Under the pieces are notes generated by a model. The model was not told the origin of the DNA, ran no database searches, and saw only the letters and a program-made list of their open reading frames with translations. A stretch of 64,000 nt of DNA from Polyangiaceae bacterium (GTDB taxonomy: Bacteria; Myxococcota_A; Polyangia; Polyangiales; Polyangiaceae), in contig JAICUB010000002.1 of assembly GCA_025936045.1 (NCBI GenBank), positions 229,063 through 293,062 of the forward strand, in the 5' to 3' direction. Below, one piece after another: positions 51,496 through 61,479 of this stretch. The position numbers and the translations under genes are program-made. Every line of letters starts with the position of its first letter. Position 1 is the first letter of the stretch.

Positions 51496-52637
51496 GCGAT
51501 CTGCATCCGGTCGGGCGATTTCCCGAAGAGTGGACGGCGGCGCTCGCGGCGCTCGGCGAGCCCAAATATCGGGCCACCCAGATTTTTCGCTGGATCCACC
51601 GGCGAGGCGAGCTCGAAGCCGCGAAAATGACGGATCTACCGCTCGCCCTCCGCGAGCGGCTCGCGCAAGACGGGCTCACTTCGCCGTTCGAGGTCGTCGA
51701 GGTGCACCGCGCGAAGGACGGCACGCGCAAGCTAGTGCTCGGCATGCCGAGCGGCGGACGCATCGAGTGCGTGCTGATCCCGATGACGCCGCTCTCGGGC
51801 GACGCCGACCTTGCCGCCGCGAGCGATGACGACGACGAGCCCGGGCTCGTCGCGCCGTCCGAGCGCACGCGCGTCACGCTCTGCGTGTCCACGCAGTTCG
51901 GCTGCGCCATGGGTTGCGTGTTCTGCGCGAGCGGTCGCGCCGGTCTCGGCCGCGGACTCGGCGCCGACGAGATCGTGAGCCAGGTCATCATCGCTCGTCG
52001 CTATCTCGAGCCGAACGAGGATCTCACGAACCTGGTTTTCATGGGCATGGGTGAGCCCCTCCACCACTACGACGAGACGGCGCGCGCACTCCGACTGCTC
52101 ACACACCCCGAGGGGACGGGCATGAGCCCGCGGCGCATCACCGTTTCGACGGTGGGTCTCGTGCCGGGCCTGAAGAAGCTCGGCGCCGATTTCGCGGGGA
52201 AAGTCGGGCTCGCCGTGTCGCTGCACGCTCCGGATGACGTCACGCGCGACCGCATCGTCCCGATGAACAAGCGCTATCCGCTGAACGAGCTCATTGCCGC
52301 GCTCAAGAGCTATCCGCTGCCGCGCCGGCGGCGCATCACCATCGAATACACGTTGATCGACGGCGTGAACGACACGGACGCGCATGCCGACAGGCTCGTG
52401 CGCGTGCTCAGCGGGCTGCCCGTGAAGGTGAACCTGATACCGATGAATCCCGTCGAGGGCTCGGGCTTCCAAGCCTCGCCCCCCGAGCGGGTGGATGCGT
52501 TTCAGGCGCGCGTGGCAGGTTACGGCTATTCCTGTTTCGTGCGCGCGCGCCGGGGCGACGAGGTTTCCGCTGCGTGCGGGCAGCTCGCGCTCGCGCCGGG
52601 CCTCATCGAGCTCGGGCGCAGTCGGGCTCCGCTATGA
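51492..52637 (+). CDS. rlmN: 23S rRNA (adenine-2503-C2)-methyltransferase RlmN
   Basis: A 381-residue radical-SAM enzyme from GTG 51492, overlapping mazG. The CxxxCxxC cluster (Cys138-AMG-Cys142-VF-Cys145) binds the [4Fe-4S] centre. Other signatures are FMGMGEPLHHYD, STVGLVPGL, NLIPMNPV, and the late methyl-carrier Cys in VSAACGQLA. RlmN makes m2A2503 in 23S rRNA (and m2A37 in some tRNAs), tuning ribosome fidelity. An Asp-rich insertion (SGDADLAAASDDDDEPGLVA, about residues 102-121) just before the cluster is longer than in typical RlmN. The overlap with the downstream biotin carboxylase is 4 bases. Confidence 0.95.
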   Translation: MSDLHPVGRFPEEWTAALAALGEPKYRATQIFRWIHRRGELEAAKMTDLPLALRERLAQDGLTSPFEVVEVHRAKDGTRKLVLGMPSGGRIECVLIPMTPLSGDADLAAASDDDDEPGLVAPSERTRVTLCVSTQFGCAMGCVFCASGRAGLGRGLGADEIVSQVIIARRYLEPNEDLTNLVFMGMGEPLHHYDETARALRLLTHPEGTGMSPRRITVSTVGLVPGLKKLGADFAGKVGLAVSLHAPDDVTRDRIVPMNKRYPLNELIAALKSYPLPRRRRITIEYTLIDGVNDTDAHADRLVRVLSGLPVKVNLIPMNPVEGSGFQASPPERVDAFQARVAGYGYSCFVRARRGDEVSAACGQLALAPGLIELGRSRAPL

Positions 52638-54043
52638 CGTTTCCCTTCGCGAAGCTCCTCGTCGCGAACCGTGGTGAAATCGCTTGTCGCGTGTTGCGTA
52701 CGGCCGAACGGCTCGGTCTCCGCACCGTCGCAGTTTTTTCGGACGCGGACATAGGCTCGCCGCACGTCGCGCTGGCAGACGAAGCGGTGCGCATCGGCCC
52801 GGCGCCTGTCAAGGAGAGCTATCTCAACGTGCCGGCTCTGCTGACGGCCATCGCCGACACGGGCGCGGACGCCGTGCACCCAGGGTACGGGCTGCTCAGT
52901 GAGAACGCCGAATTCGCAACTGCGGTCACCGCCGCCGGCGCCGTGTTCGTCGGACCTTCACCGGCAGCGATGCGCCTCGTCGGTGACAAGATCCTCGCGC
53001 GCAAGAGCGCCCGTGCGGCTGGACTCTTGCCGCCGCCCGGCAGCGACGGCCCGGTGGATCCCTCCGACGCGGCTCGCCTCCGCGCAGAAGCCGAGCGCAT
53101 CGGTTTTCCGGTGCTGGTCAAGGCGGCCGGCGGGGGCGGCGGCATCGGCATGCAAATCGCGCGCGATGCGTCCGAGCTCGAACGCGCGGCGAAGTCGTGC
53201 GCCGAACGCGGTCGCGCCGCGTTTCTCGACGCGCGCGTGTACCTCGAGCGCTACCTCGAGCGACCGCGGCACATCGAGCTCCAGGTGCTACGCGACTCCC
53301 ACGGCGCCGCCGTGATTCTGGGTGAGCGCGAGTGCAGCGTGCAGCGGCGCTACCAGAAGATCATCGAAGAGAGCCCGTCGCCCGCCGCATTTCTCGCAGG
53401 TGAAGCGGGCAGGGCGCGGCGGGCCGAGCTCTCCGCCCGGGCGCTCGAGCTCGTCGCCGCGGTCGCGTACACGGGAGCCGGCACCATCGAGCTCGTCGCG
53501 GACGCTCGCGGCGAATTCTACTTTCTCGAAGTGAACGCGCGTATCCAGGTCGAGCATCCGGTGACGGAGCTCGTGACCGGCGTCGACATCGTCGAAGAGC
53601 AGCTCGCGATCGCCGCGGGCGGACACCTGCGCGAGGCCTTGCGCGCCGTGACGCCGTCGGGGCACGCCGTCGAGGCCAGGCTGTACGCCGAAAATCCGAG
53701 CTTGGGCTTTTTGCCACAGCCCGGAAAGCTCGTCCGTTTTCGCGTACCCGAGGGCATGCCCGGCGTGCGCGTCGACGCGGGTTACGTCGAAGGCGGAGAA
53801 GTCACTCCGCACTACGATCCGCTCATCGCCAAGATCATCGCGCACGGACCGACCCGCGAGGAGGCGATTTCGCGCCTCGATACGGCGCTCGCAGCGACCG
53901 AAATCGAGCTCGTGGGTGCGCGCGGACCGCGCCAAACGAACCGTGACTTCTTGCGCGTAGTCCTCCAAAGCTCGGAATTTCGCGCCGGTGAGTACGACAC
54001 CTCGCTTGCCGAGCGGCTCGCGAAATCACAGGAAGCCGGCTAG
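52634..54043 (+). CDS. accC: Biotin carboxylase (acetyl-CoA carboxylase subunit type)
   Basis: A 469-residue ATP-grasp protein from ATG 52634. N-terminal LLVANRGEIACRVLRTAERL, the ATP-binding KAAGGGGGIGMQIA, and the catalytic EVNARIQVEHPVTELVTGVD are all intact; the C-terminal biotin carboxylase domain with EARLYAENPSLGFLPQPGK follows. It carboxylates the biotin of a carrier protein, for fatty-acid synthesis or for another acyl-CoA carboxylase. No biotin carrier or carboxyltransferase gene is adjacent, so which complex it serves is open. It overlaps rlmN by 4 bases. Confidence 0.93.
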   Translation: MTFPFAKLLVANRGEIACRVLRTAERLGLRTVAVFSDADIGSPHVALADEAVRIGPAPVKESYLNVPALLTAIADTGADAVHPGYGLLSENAEFATAVTAAGAVFVGPSPAAMRLVGDKILARKSARAAGLLPPPGSDGPVDPSDAARLRAEAERIGFPVLVKAAGGGGGIGMQIARDASELERAAKSCAERGRAAFLDARVYLERYLERPRHIELQVLRDSHGAAVILGERECSVQRRYQKIIEESPSPAAFLAGEAGRARRAELSARALELVAAVAYTGAGTIELVADARGEFYFLEVNARIQVEHPVTELVTGVDIVEEQLAIAAGGHLREALRAVTPSGHAVEARLYAENPSLGFLPQPGKLVRFRVPEGMPGVRVDAGYVEGGEVTPHYDPLIAKIIAHGPTREEAISRLDTALAATEIELVGARGPRQTNRDFLRVVLQSSEFRAGEYDTSLAERLAKSQEAG

Positions 54044-54073
54044 TTTAAAGGTGGGCCGAGCGACCCGTTGCCG

Positions 54074-55837
54074 ATGGATGAAGAAGCGCTGCGCGCGCTC
54101 GCCGAAGCATGGCTCAAGGGCGATCCGGATCCGGAGACCCGGAGCGAGCTCACTGCCCTGCTCGATGCGGGCGCGCTCGAGGACGTAAGAGCCTGCATGA
54201 CGCCACCGCTCGTGTTCGGCACGGCGGGGCTCAGAGCCAAGGTGGGGGCCGGGGCCGCGCGCATGAACCGCGCGACGGTGATCCGCACGACGCGCGGCCT
54301 CGCCGATTTCCTCGCGACCAGGAGCGGCGCTCGGTCGCTCCCGGTCGTCGTGGGCCGCGACGCGCGCACGTCGAGTGAACGCTTCGCGACCGACGTGTGC
54401 GGCGTGCTCGCAGCCGCGAAGATCCCGGTACGTTACTTCGCCGAGCCGGTGCCCACGCCCCTCGTTGCGTACGCCGTGCGCGCCCTCTCCGCGACGGCTG
54501 GCATCGTGATCACCGCGAGCCACAACCCGCGCGACGACAACGGCTACAAGCTTTACCTGGACGACGCGGTGCAGCTCACCGCGCCTCACGACATCGCGAT
54601 CGAGCGCGCGATCGAACGCGTGGGGCCGGCCGCCGGCGTGCCACGTGCCGATTTTGCGACGAATGCGGCCGTTCCGGCGCCATGGCGCGGCGAACTCGAG
54701 CCGCTCGACGTGAGCGCTTGGTTCGAGCGCTACCTGACGGATGTTCTCGCCCAGCTCGGGCCACGTGCGGGCGGACCGCTGCGCATCGCTTACACGCCGC
54801 TCCACGGAGTCGGCTGGCGCTTCGCCGAGCGGGCGCTCGCGCGCGCCGGCTACACGGACGTCCGCGTCGTGCCGGAGCAGGCCGAGCCCGACGGAGCGTT
54901 TCCGACGACGCCCTTTCCGAATCCCGAGGAACCGCGGACGCTGGAGCTCGCGCTCGCTTTTGCGGCCGCGGAGCGTGCGGACGTGCTCATCGCGAACGAT
55001 CCCGACGCGGATCGTTTGGCCGTGGCCGTTCCGACGCCGAGCGGCCGCTGGCAGCGACTGAGCGGCAACCAGCTCGCCGCGCTCTTCGCCGACGCGCGCA
55101 TCCCCGCCGTGTCGCCGGGCGCACCGCCGCACGCGCTGCCGCTCGTCACGACGAGCATCGTCACGACGCCGCTCGTCGAAGCCATCGCACTTGCGCGGGG
55201 CGCGCGCGTCGAGCGCACGCTCACCGGCTTCAAGTGGCTGTGGACGGCGATGCTCGCCCTCGAGCGCCAGGGCGCCGGGCGCTTTGCCTACGCTTGCGAA
55301 GAAGCGCTCGGCTACTCGCTCACGTCGGCCGTGCGTGACAAGGACGGCATCGCCGCGGCCGTGGCACTCGCAGATCTGGCCGCGCGTCGTCGCGACAGCG
55401 GGCAGAGCTTGCTCGACCGGCTGCACGCGATCGCGCGCGAGTTCGGCGTGTGGGCGAGCGCGCAGCACAACGTCGCGGTCGCGGGCCGACCCGTGGCGGA
55501 AGCGGTGAGCGGCGTGCTCGACCGCGCTGCAGCCCCGTCGTTCGCGAGCCTCCGTGGACGTGCAGTAGTCGGCGTGCGCGATTATCGCCGCTCGACGGCC
55601 GCAAGTCCGCCGTGGCTTTCTGCCGCACCGGTCGTCGAGCTCGAGCTGAAGGACGGGCGCGTGCTGCTCCGGCCGAGCGGTACGGAGCCCAAGCTCAAGG
55701 TGTATGTCGATCTGCGCGCCGACCCTACCGGCGGCGCGCTGTCGGCGCTGGAGGACGAGCTCACGCGTGAGGCAGGGGAGCTTGCGCGCGAGCTCGTAGA
55801 AAAACTCGGGCTGGTGAGCGAAAATGCCGACCCATGA
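54074..55837 (+). CDS. Phosphoglucomutase/phosphomannomutase (alpha-D-phosphohexomutase)
   Basis: A 587-residue protein, starting at ATG 54074 (a TTG two codons earlier is possible). The active-site serine is Ser149 in TASHNPRDDNGYK; the metal loop is DPDADRLAVA; the sugar loop is GFKWLWTAM and EEALGYSLTS; the phosphate-binding C-terminal loop is RPSGTEPKLKVY. Together these define a full four-domain alpha-D-phosphohexomutase of the longer PgcA/PGM2 type, interconverting hexose 1- and 6-phosphates. It may feed sugar nucleotides to surface polymers made elsewhere. It overlaps the following small outer-membrane protein by 4 bases. Confidence 0.92.
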   Translation: MDEEALRALAEAWLKGDPDPETRSELTALLDAGALEDVRACMTPPLVFGTAGLRAKVGAGAARMNRATVIRTTRGLADFLATRSGARSLPVVVGRDARTSSERFATDVCGVLAAAKIPVRYFAEPVPTPLVAYAVRALSATAGIVITASHNPRDDNGYKLYLDDAVQLTAPHDIAIERAIERVGPAAGVPRADFATNAAVPAPWRGELEPLDVSAWFERYLTDVLAQLGPRAGGPLRIAYTPLHGVGWRFAERALARAGYTDVRVVPEQAEPDGAFPTTPFPNPEEPRTLELALAFAAAERADVLIANDPDADRLAVAVPTPSGRWQRLSGNQLAALFADARIPAVSPGAPPHALPLVTTSIVTTPLVEAIALARGARVERTLTGFKWLWTAMLALERQGAGRFAYACEEALGYSLTSAVRDKDGIAAAVALADLAARRRDSGQSLLDRLHAIAREFGVWASAQHNVAVAGRPVAEAVSGVLDRAAAPSFASLRGRAVVGVRDYRRSTAASPPWLSAAPVVELELKDGRVLLRPSGTEPKLKVYVDLRADPTGGALSALEDELTREAGELARELVEKLGLVSENADP

Positions 55838-56451
55838 TGCGATACCTCCTCGCCGCGCTCGGGCTCGTGGTCGCTTGCTCTTACGCACGCCGAGCTTCGG
55901 CGGAGCCGCTCGGTTCGAAGGGTGACGCCATCTTCAGCGCCGAGCGCTTGTTCGGCGTGCGGGGCGAACATTGGCGCGTCGAACCCCCGGCGCCCGCCAA
56001 CCACGTCGACGCGAACGATACGGTGATCGCTTTCGGCTTCGCGAAGACCGGAGTCCCCTACAACGTCCCGCGACTCGCGTTCGACTACATGGTCGTGAAT
56101 CAGCTGAGCCTCGGCGGCGCCGTCGGCTTCTCGCTGTCCGACGCTTCGAACGACTTCATCGTCGCGCCGCGCATCGGCTTTCTGCACATGTTCGGTCGCG
56201 TCGCGGGGATCTGGCCGCGGGGCGGCTTCTTCTACCATTCGACGGAGGTCGACCATCAGTACAAGGAGTCGAGCCTCGGCTTGAACCTCGAGTGCATGTT
56301 TCCCATCGTCGTCGCGGGCCACTTCGGTTTCGAAGTCGGGCTCACGTTCGATCAGTCGTTCACGGGCAAGCACGACCCGGACGACGGTCCGTCCTACGAC
56401 ATCGAATATCGCAGCATCGCGCTGCAAGTCGGACTGCTCGGCTGGATCTAA
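55834..56451 (+). CDS. Small outer-membrane beta-barrel-like protein
   Basis: A 205-residue exported protein. Signal peptide to about RRASAEP. The rest is strand-like: VIAFGFAKTGVPYNVPRLAF, QLSLGGAVGFSLSDASNDF, and EVGLTFDQSFTGKHD, ending in IALQVGLLGWI, a pattern of an 8- to 10-stranded barrel. No named family. Its ATG lies inside the stop of the phosphohexomutase gene, so the two are translationally coupled. Convergent with an M16-type gene 13 bases away, leaving little room for a terminator. Confidence 0.7.
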   Translation: MMRYLLAALGLVVACSYARRASAEPLGSKGDAIFSAERLFGVRGEHWRVEPPAPANHVDANDTVIAFGFAKTGVPYNVPRLAFDYMVVNQLSLGGAVGFSLSDASNDFIVAPRIGFLHMFGRVAGIWPRGGFFYHSTEVDHQYKESSLGLNLECMFPIVVAGHFGFEVGLTFDQSFTGKHDPDDGPSYDIEYRSIALQVGLLGWI

Positions 56452-56464
56452 CGCTGCGCGCCGG

Positions 56465-57775
56465 TCATTCCGTGTCGTAAGGGACGATTTCGCTGCTCGC
56501 GAGGCGCGGAACCGCGGCACGCACGCCGTCGCCGACGCTGCTCTCGGTCCCGACGAGCGCGATCAGCAGGTTTTCGTCCGAAAGCCGCTCGCGGAGCGCT
56601 GAGTTGGCCTGCTCGAGCGTCACGGCGCGCAGGTTTTCCGTGTAGTTCTCGTAATAGCCGGCGGGCAGCTCGTAGAGCGTGGCGTCGAGCTTGAGCCCGA
56701 CGCGCTTGGCCGCGGTGTCGATCGCGAACGCGTGCGAACGGACGAGGTAACGCTTGGACCAGGCGAGCTCGGCTTTCGTCAGGCCCTTGGCGCGTAGCTT
56801 TTCGAGCATGTCGAGCTCGAGCGCGAGGCAGGGGGCTGCGTCGGCCCCCTTCGGGAAGGTCCACATGCTGAAGGCCTGCCGACGTCGATCGTAGGGCAAG
56901 CTCGAGTAGGCGCCGTACGACCAGCCGCGCTTCACGCGCACCTCCTGCATCAAGCGCGCCGTGAAGGTGCCGCCGAACGCGGTGTTCGCGACCGAGAGCG
57001 GAAAGTGATCCGGATCGGACGGGTGGCTGCCGAGCCCGCCCACGATAATCTGGGTTTGCGTGCGCTCGGGCTTGTCGACCAGCACGAGATGGCGGCCGGG
57101 GCGCATGGTCGGATCCGGTGTGCGATCGACGAGCGGCGCACCGTGGGAGAGCGCCGAGGCAAGGTCGGAAGCGAAACGAGCGGCGCGATCGGCCGTCACG
57201 TCGCCGGCGAGCGCGATCACGAGGTTCTCCGGCACCACCAAGCGACGGTAGAGCGTCCGCAGGGTGTCGATCGTCGCGTGCTCGACGCCCGCCTTCGTGC
57301 CGCCCGCCGAGCGGCCGTAGGGATGACCGGCGAAGATGCGCTTTCGGAACCAGCGCCGTGCGAGGCTGCGGTCGTCGTCGAGCGTCTCGGTGAGCTCGGC
57401 GAGCGTCTCGCGCTTGAGCCGCATGAGCTCGTCCTCGGGCAAGGCCGGGCGTGCGAGCGCGTCGACCAGGAATTCGCCGAAGCGATCGAGCGAGCGCGTG
57501 ATGACGCTACCTTGGAACGACACCGTGCTCTGCGTCACGTCCGCCCCGAGCGCCGCTCCGATGCCTTCGACGAGCGCGTCGTTTTGTTCGGCCGAACGAC
57601 CGCCTGCGCTCCGCCGCATCAGGCGACCGAGCAACCGCACCGAGCCCTCACCGCCCGGCGGATCCTCGAGCGCGCCCATGCGCAACGCGACGGTGACCGA
57701 TACGAGCGGTAGATCGTGGCTCGTCTCCACCAAAAAGTTCGGGTCGGCGCCCGCTGCGATGTGTGCCTGGCTCAT
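56465..57775 (-). CDS. M16-family peptidase-like protein, non-catalytic partner
   Basis: A 436-residue protein from ATG 57775. It has the M16 fold: SHDLPLVSVTVALRMGALED and SVRLLGRLMRRSAGG near the start, and late RVKRGWSYGAYSSLPY (the Arg/Tyr pair that aids substrate binding). However, the zinc-binding HxxEH motif is absent: at that position it reads LLGRLMRRS. It therefore should not cut peptides alone. The next gene upstream (57772-59139) has HLFEH intact and overlaps by 4 bases, so the two likely form a heterodimer like mitochondrial processing peptidase alpha/beta. Confidence 0.88.
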   Translation of the reverse strand: MSQAHIAAGADPNFLVETSHDLPLVSVTVALRMGALEDPPGGEGSVRLLGRLMRRSAGGRSAEQNDALVEGIGAALGADVTQSTVSFQGSVITRSLDRFGEFLVDALARPALPEDELMRLKRETLAELTETLDDDRSLARRWFRKRIFAGHPYGRSAGGTKAGVEHATIDTLRTLYRRLVVPENLVIALAGDVTADRAARFASDLASALSHGAPLVDRTPDPTMRPGRHLVLVDKPERTQTQIIVGGLGSHPSDPDHFPLSVANTAFGGTFTARLMQEVRVKRGWSYGAYSSLPYDRRRQAFSMWTFPKGADAAPCLALELDMLEKLRAKGLTKAELAWSKRYLVRSHAFAIDTAAKRVGLKLDATLYELPAGYYENYTENLRAVTLEQANSALRERLSDENLLIALVGTESSVGDGVRAAVPRLASSEIVPYDTE

Positions 57776-59139
57776 TCTGCCGCCTTCTGCGCGCTGCCGG
57801 CGAGCTCGGCCCGCACGAACACGATGCTCCGGGCCGTGTCGATGAAGTAACGCCGTGCTGCCCGTAAAAGGTCGCTCGGTCCGAGTCGTCGGATCGCGTC
57901 GAGCCGCTCGAACGCCGCGGCGGGTCGTCCGAGCACCGTCTCGTAGAATCCGATGGTCGAGGCCTTGCCTTCGACCGTCTCGAGACCCGCGATGAGCCCG
58001 AGCTCCGTCCGAGCGCGCGCGCGCTCGAGCTCCTCGTTCGTCACCGGCTCCTCGCAGGCACGGGCGAGCTCCTTGTCGATCGCCGTGAGCAGCTGCTCGG
58101 CGTGATGCCCCTCGCGCGCCGATGCGAAAATCTCGAAGAGCCCGGGATCGCGGAAGGGCCCGACCGACGCCCGCACGTCGACCGCGAGCTCCTGCTTGCG
58201 TACGAGGCTCTGATGCATGCGGCTCGCCCGTCCGCCGAAGAGCACGTCCACGAGCAGCGACAGGCCGAGGTGGTCGAAGTCGCCGAGCGCCGGCGCGTGA
58301 TAGCCGATCGCGACCTTCTCGGTCGGCGTCGGCTTCTTCACCTCGAGGCGCCGCTCCGTCGTCTGCGGCGGCTCGGCCCGATAATCCTCGACGGGCAACG
58401 AGCTCGGCGCGACGACGCCGTACGCTCGGGCGAGCTTCTCGAGCAGCGCACTTTCCACGTAATCGCCGACGACGATCACGGTGGCGTTGTTGGGCGCGTA
58501 GTACGTCCGATAAAACTCCGCGCAGTCGTCGGTGGTGAAGCCCTCGATGTCCTTCATCCAGCCGATGGTCGGCCAGCGGTACGCGTGCTTCTCGAACGCC
58601 GTCGCCCACAGGAGCTCGCTCACGGAGCCCTCGACGTCGTCGTCGACCCGGAAGCGCCGCTCGTTGGCGACGACCTCTTTTTCGCTCGTCACCTGCGGTT
58701 CACGCAGCACGAGCCGCGACATGCGTTCCGCCTCGAGCCCGATGACCAGGCCGAGCTTGTCCTTCGGGATCGCGATGTTGTACTGCGTCCAGTCGAGCCA
58801 GGTCGACGCGTTGCTCTCGGCACCGGCTTCCTCGAGCAGTCGATCGAATTCGCCGGACGCGCGGCCCTCGACCTCGTTGAACATGAGGTGCTCGAAAAGG
58901 TGCGCGAGCCCGGTCTTGCCGATGCGCTCGTGCCGCGACCCGACGCGAAACCAGGTGTGATACGCGACGACGGGCGCCGAGCGATCCTCGCACGCGAGGA
59001 TTTCGAGACCGTTCTTGAGCCGGAAGCGCTCGAGCTTGAGCCGGTTGCCGAACGGCGCGGTCTCGACGTGAGTGACGGCGCCCCACTCGGGCACGGTTCC
59101 GTTCAGCTGGGCGAGCCTTGCCGCTCGATTCGACGCCAT
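57772..59139 (-). CDS. M16-family zinc metallopeptidase, catalytic subunit
   Basis: A 455-residue protein. The inverted zinc motif is His80-LF-Glu83-His84 (GLAHLFEHLMF) and the distal zinc Glu lies in SEKEVVANERR near residue 157. The C-terminal half is the second M16 lobe, including VDVLFGGRASRMHQSLVRKQ. There is no signal peptide, so it may be cytoplasmic, or exported by another route. Paired with the non-catalytic M16 gene downstream, with which it shares a 4-base overlap. Likely degrades or processes peptides; substrate not known. Confidence 0.9.
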   Translation of the reverse strand: MASNRAARLAQLNGTVPEWGAVTHVETAPFGNRLKLERFRLKNGLEILACEDRSAPVVAYHTWFRVGSRHERIGKTGLAHLFEHLMFNEVEGRASGEFDRLLEEAGAESNASTWLDWTQYNIAIPKDKLGLVIGLEAERMSRLVLREPQVTSEKEVVANERRFRVDDDVEGSVSELLWATAFEKHAYRWPTIGWMKDIEGFTTDDCAEFYRTYYAPNNATVIVVGDYVESALLEKLARAYGVVAPSSLPVEDYRAEPPQTTERRLEVKKPTPTEKVAIGYHAPALGDFDHLGLSLLVDVLFGGRASRMHQSLVRKQELAVDVRASVGPFRDPGLFEIFASAREGHHAEQLLTAIDKELARACEEPVTNEELERARARTELGLIAGLETVEGKASTIGFYETVLGRPAAAFERLDAIRRLGPSDLLRAARRYFIDTARSIVFVRAELAGSAQKAAE

Positions 59140-59203
59140 GCTGCGACCTTAGCGCACCCGGCCTCCGTACTCACCCATCCGATCCGCTTTCGGCCGCTCT
59201 GTT

Positions 59204-61009
<1,806 letters not shown>

Positions 61010-61032
61010 GAGCGTGTACGCCCGGCTGGCGG

Positions 61033-61055
61033 GCGCCGGTGGATAGCACCGGCGC
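61033..61055 (-). terminator. Strong hairpin between RHH gene and lepA
   Basis: GCGCCGGTG and CACCGGCGC form a perfect 9-base stem around a 5-base loop, starting four bases after the RHH stop codon on the minus strand. In that direction no T-tract follows, so it may slow or partly terminate transcription before lepA, or act on mRNA stability. In the plus direction ATTATTTCTT follows. Confidence 0.45.
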
Positions 61056-61059
61056 GAGA

Positions 61060-61275
61060 TTATTTCTTGGAAGTACGACTCGCGGCGGGGTTCGCCGCGG
61101 CGGCTTCCAACGTGCGCTGTCCAGGCAGCGAGTCCTCGTACTTCTTCAGCACGAGATCGATGCCTTCCCGGATGTACACCGCCACCGGCACCTTGGTCCG
61201 CGAATGCAGCAGGTGGAGCAGCTCATTCTGCTCAGGCGTAATGTAGATGGTCGTGGAGATCTTCTTCCGGGACAT
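61060..61275 (-). CDS. Ribbon-helix-helix DNA-binding protein
   Basis: A 71-residue protein: the strand [20 protein letters not shown] begins a classic RHH (CopG/Arc) fold, with helices [12 protein letters not shown] and [15 protein letters not shown], and a basic tail (ASRTSKK). RHH proteins bind DNA as dimers through the N-terminal strand. It lies just upstream of lepA. The promoter found in front of it is overlapped by a palindrome that could be its own operator. No toxin gene is paired with it, so a toxin-antitoxin role is not indicated. Confidence 0.85.
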   Translation of the reverse strand: MSRKKISTTIYITPEQNELLHLLHSRTKVPVAVYIREGIDLVLKKYEDSLPGQRTLEAAAANPAASRTSKK

Positions 61276-61304
61276 CGACGCGCGGACTCTAATTGCCAGC
61301 CGTT

Positions 61305-61333
61305 ACACTAGATTCCCATACGTGCATTGTCAA
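61305..61333 (-). promoter_or_regulatory. Sigma-70-type promoter of the RHH gene
   Basis: On the minus strand TTGACA (61328-61333) is followed after 17 bases by TAGTGT (61305-61310). The -35 is perfect; the -10 matches the consensus at three of six positions including the first TA. The RHH ATG is 30 bases further on. The surrounding 61340-61400 stretch is unusually AT-rich for this genome. Confidence 0.5.
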
Positions 61334-61337
61334 TGCA
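61323..61337. promoter_or_regulatory. Palindrome overlapping the -35 box, candidate operator
   Basis: TGCATTG-T-CAATGCA, a perfect 7-base inverted repeat with a one-base centre. It covers the -35 hexamer of the RHH promoter. RHH dimers bind short symmetric sites, so self-repression is a natural hypothesis, not shown. Confidence 0.5.
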
Positions 61338-61479
61338 GTATGTCGTCGAAATGACCAATAAAACGCAATTAAAACGAGATCTTATGAGAAAGGGCCCGCC
61401 TCGCTCAGCTGTTCTTCGAAAGTGCCGCGCCACTCTGCCCCCCTAGAATCCGCCGCCCAAGCGGGGTACACATGCCGGC

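Noticed and set aside
61060..61275. Antitoxin of a toxin-antitoxin pair
   Set aside because: No small toxin gene overlaps or follows; the next gene is lepA.
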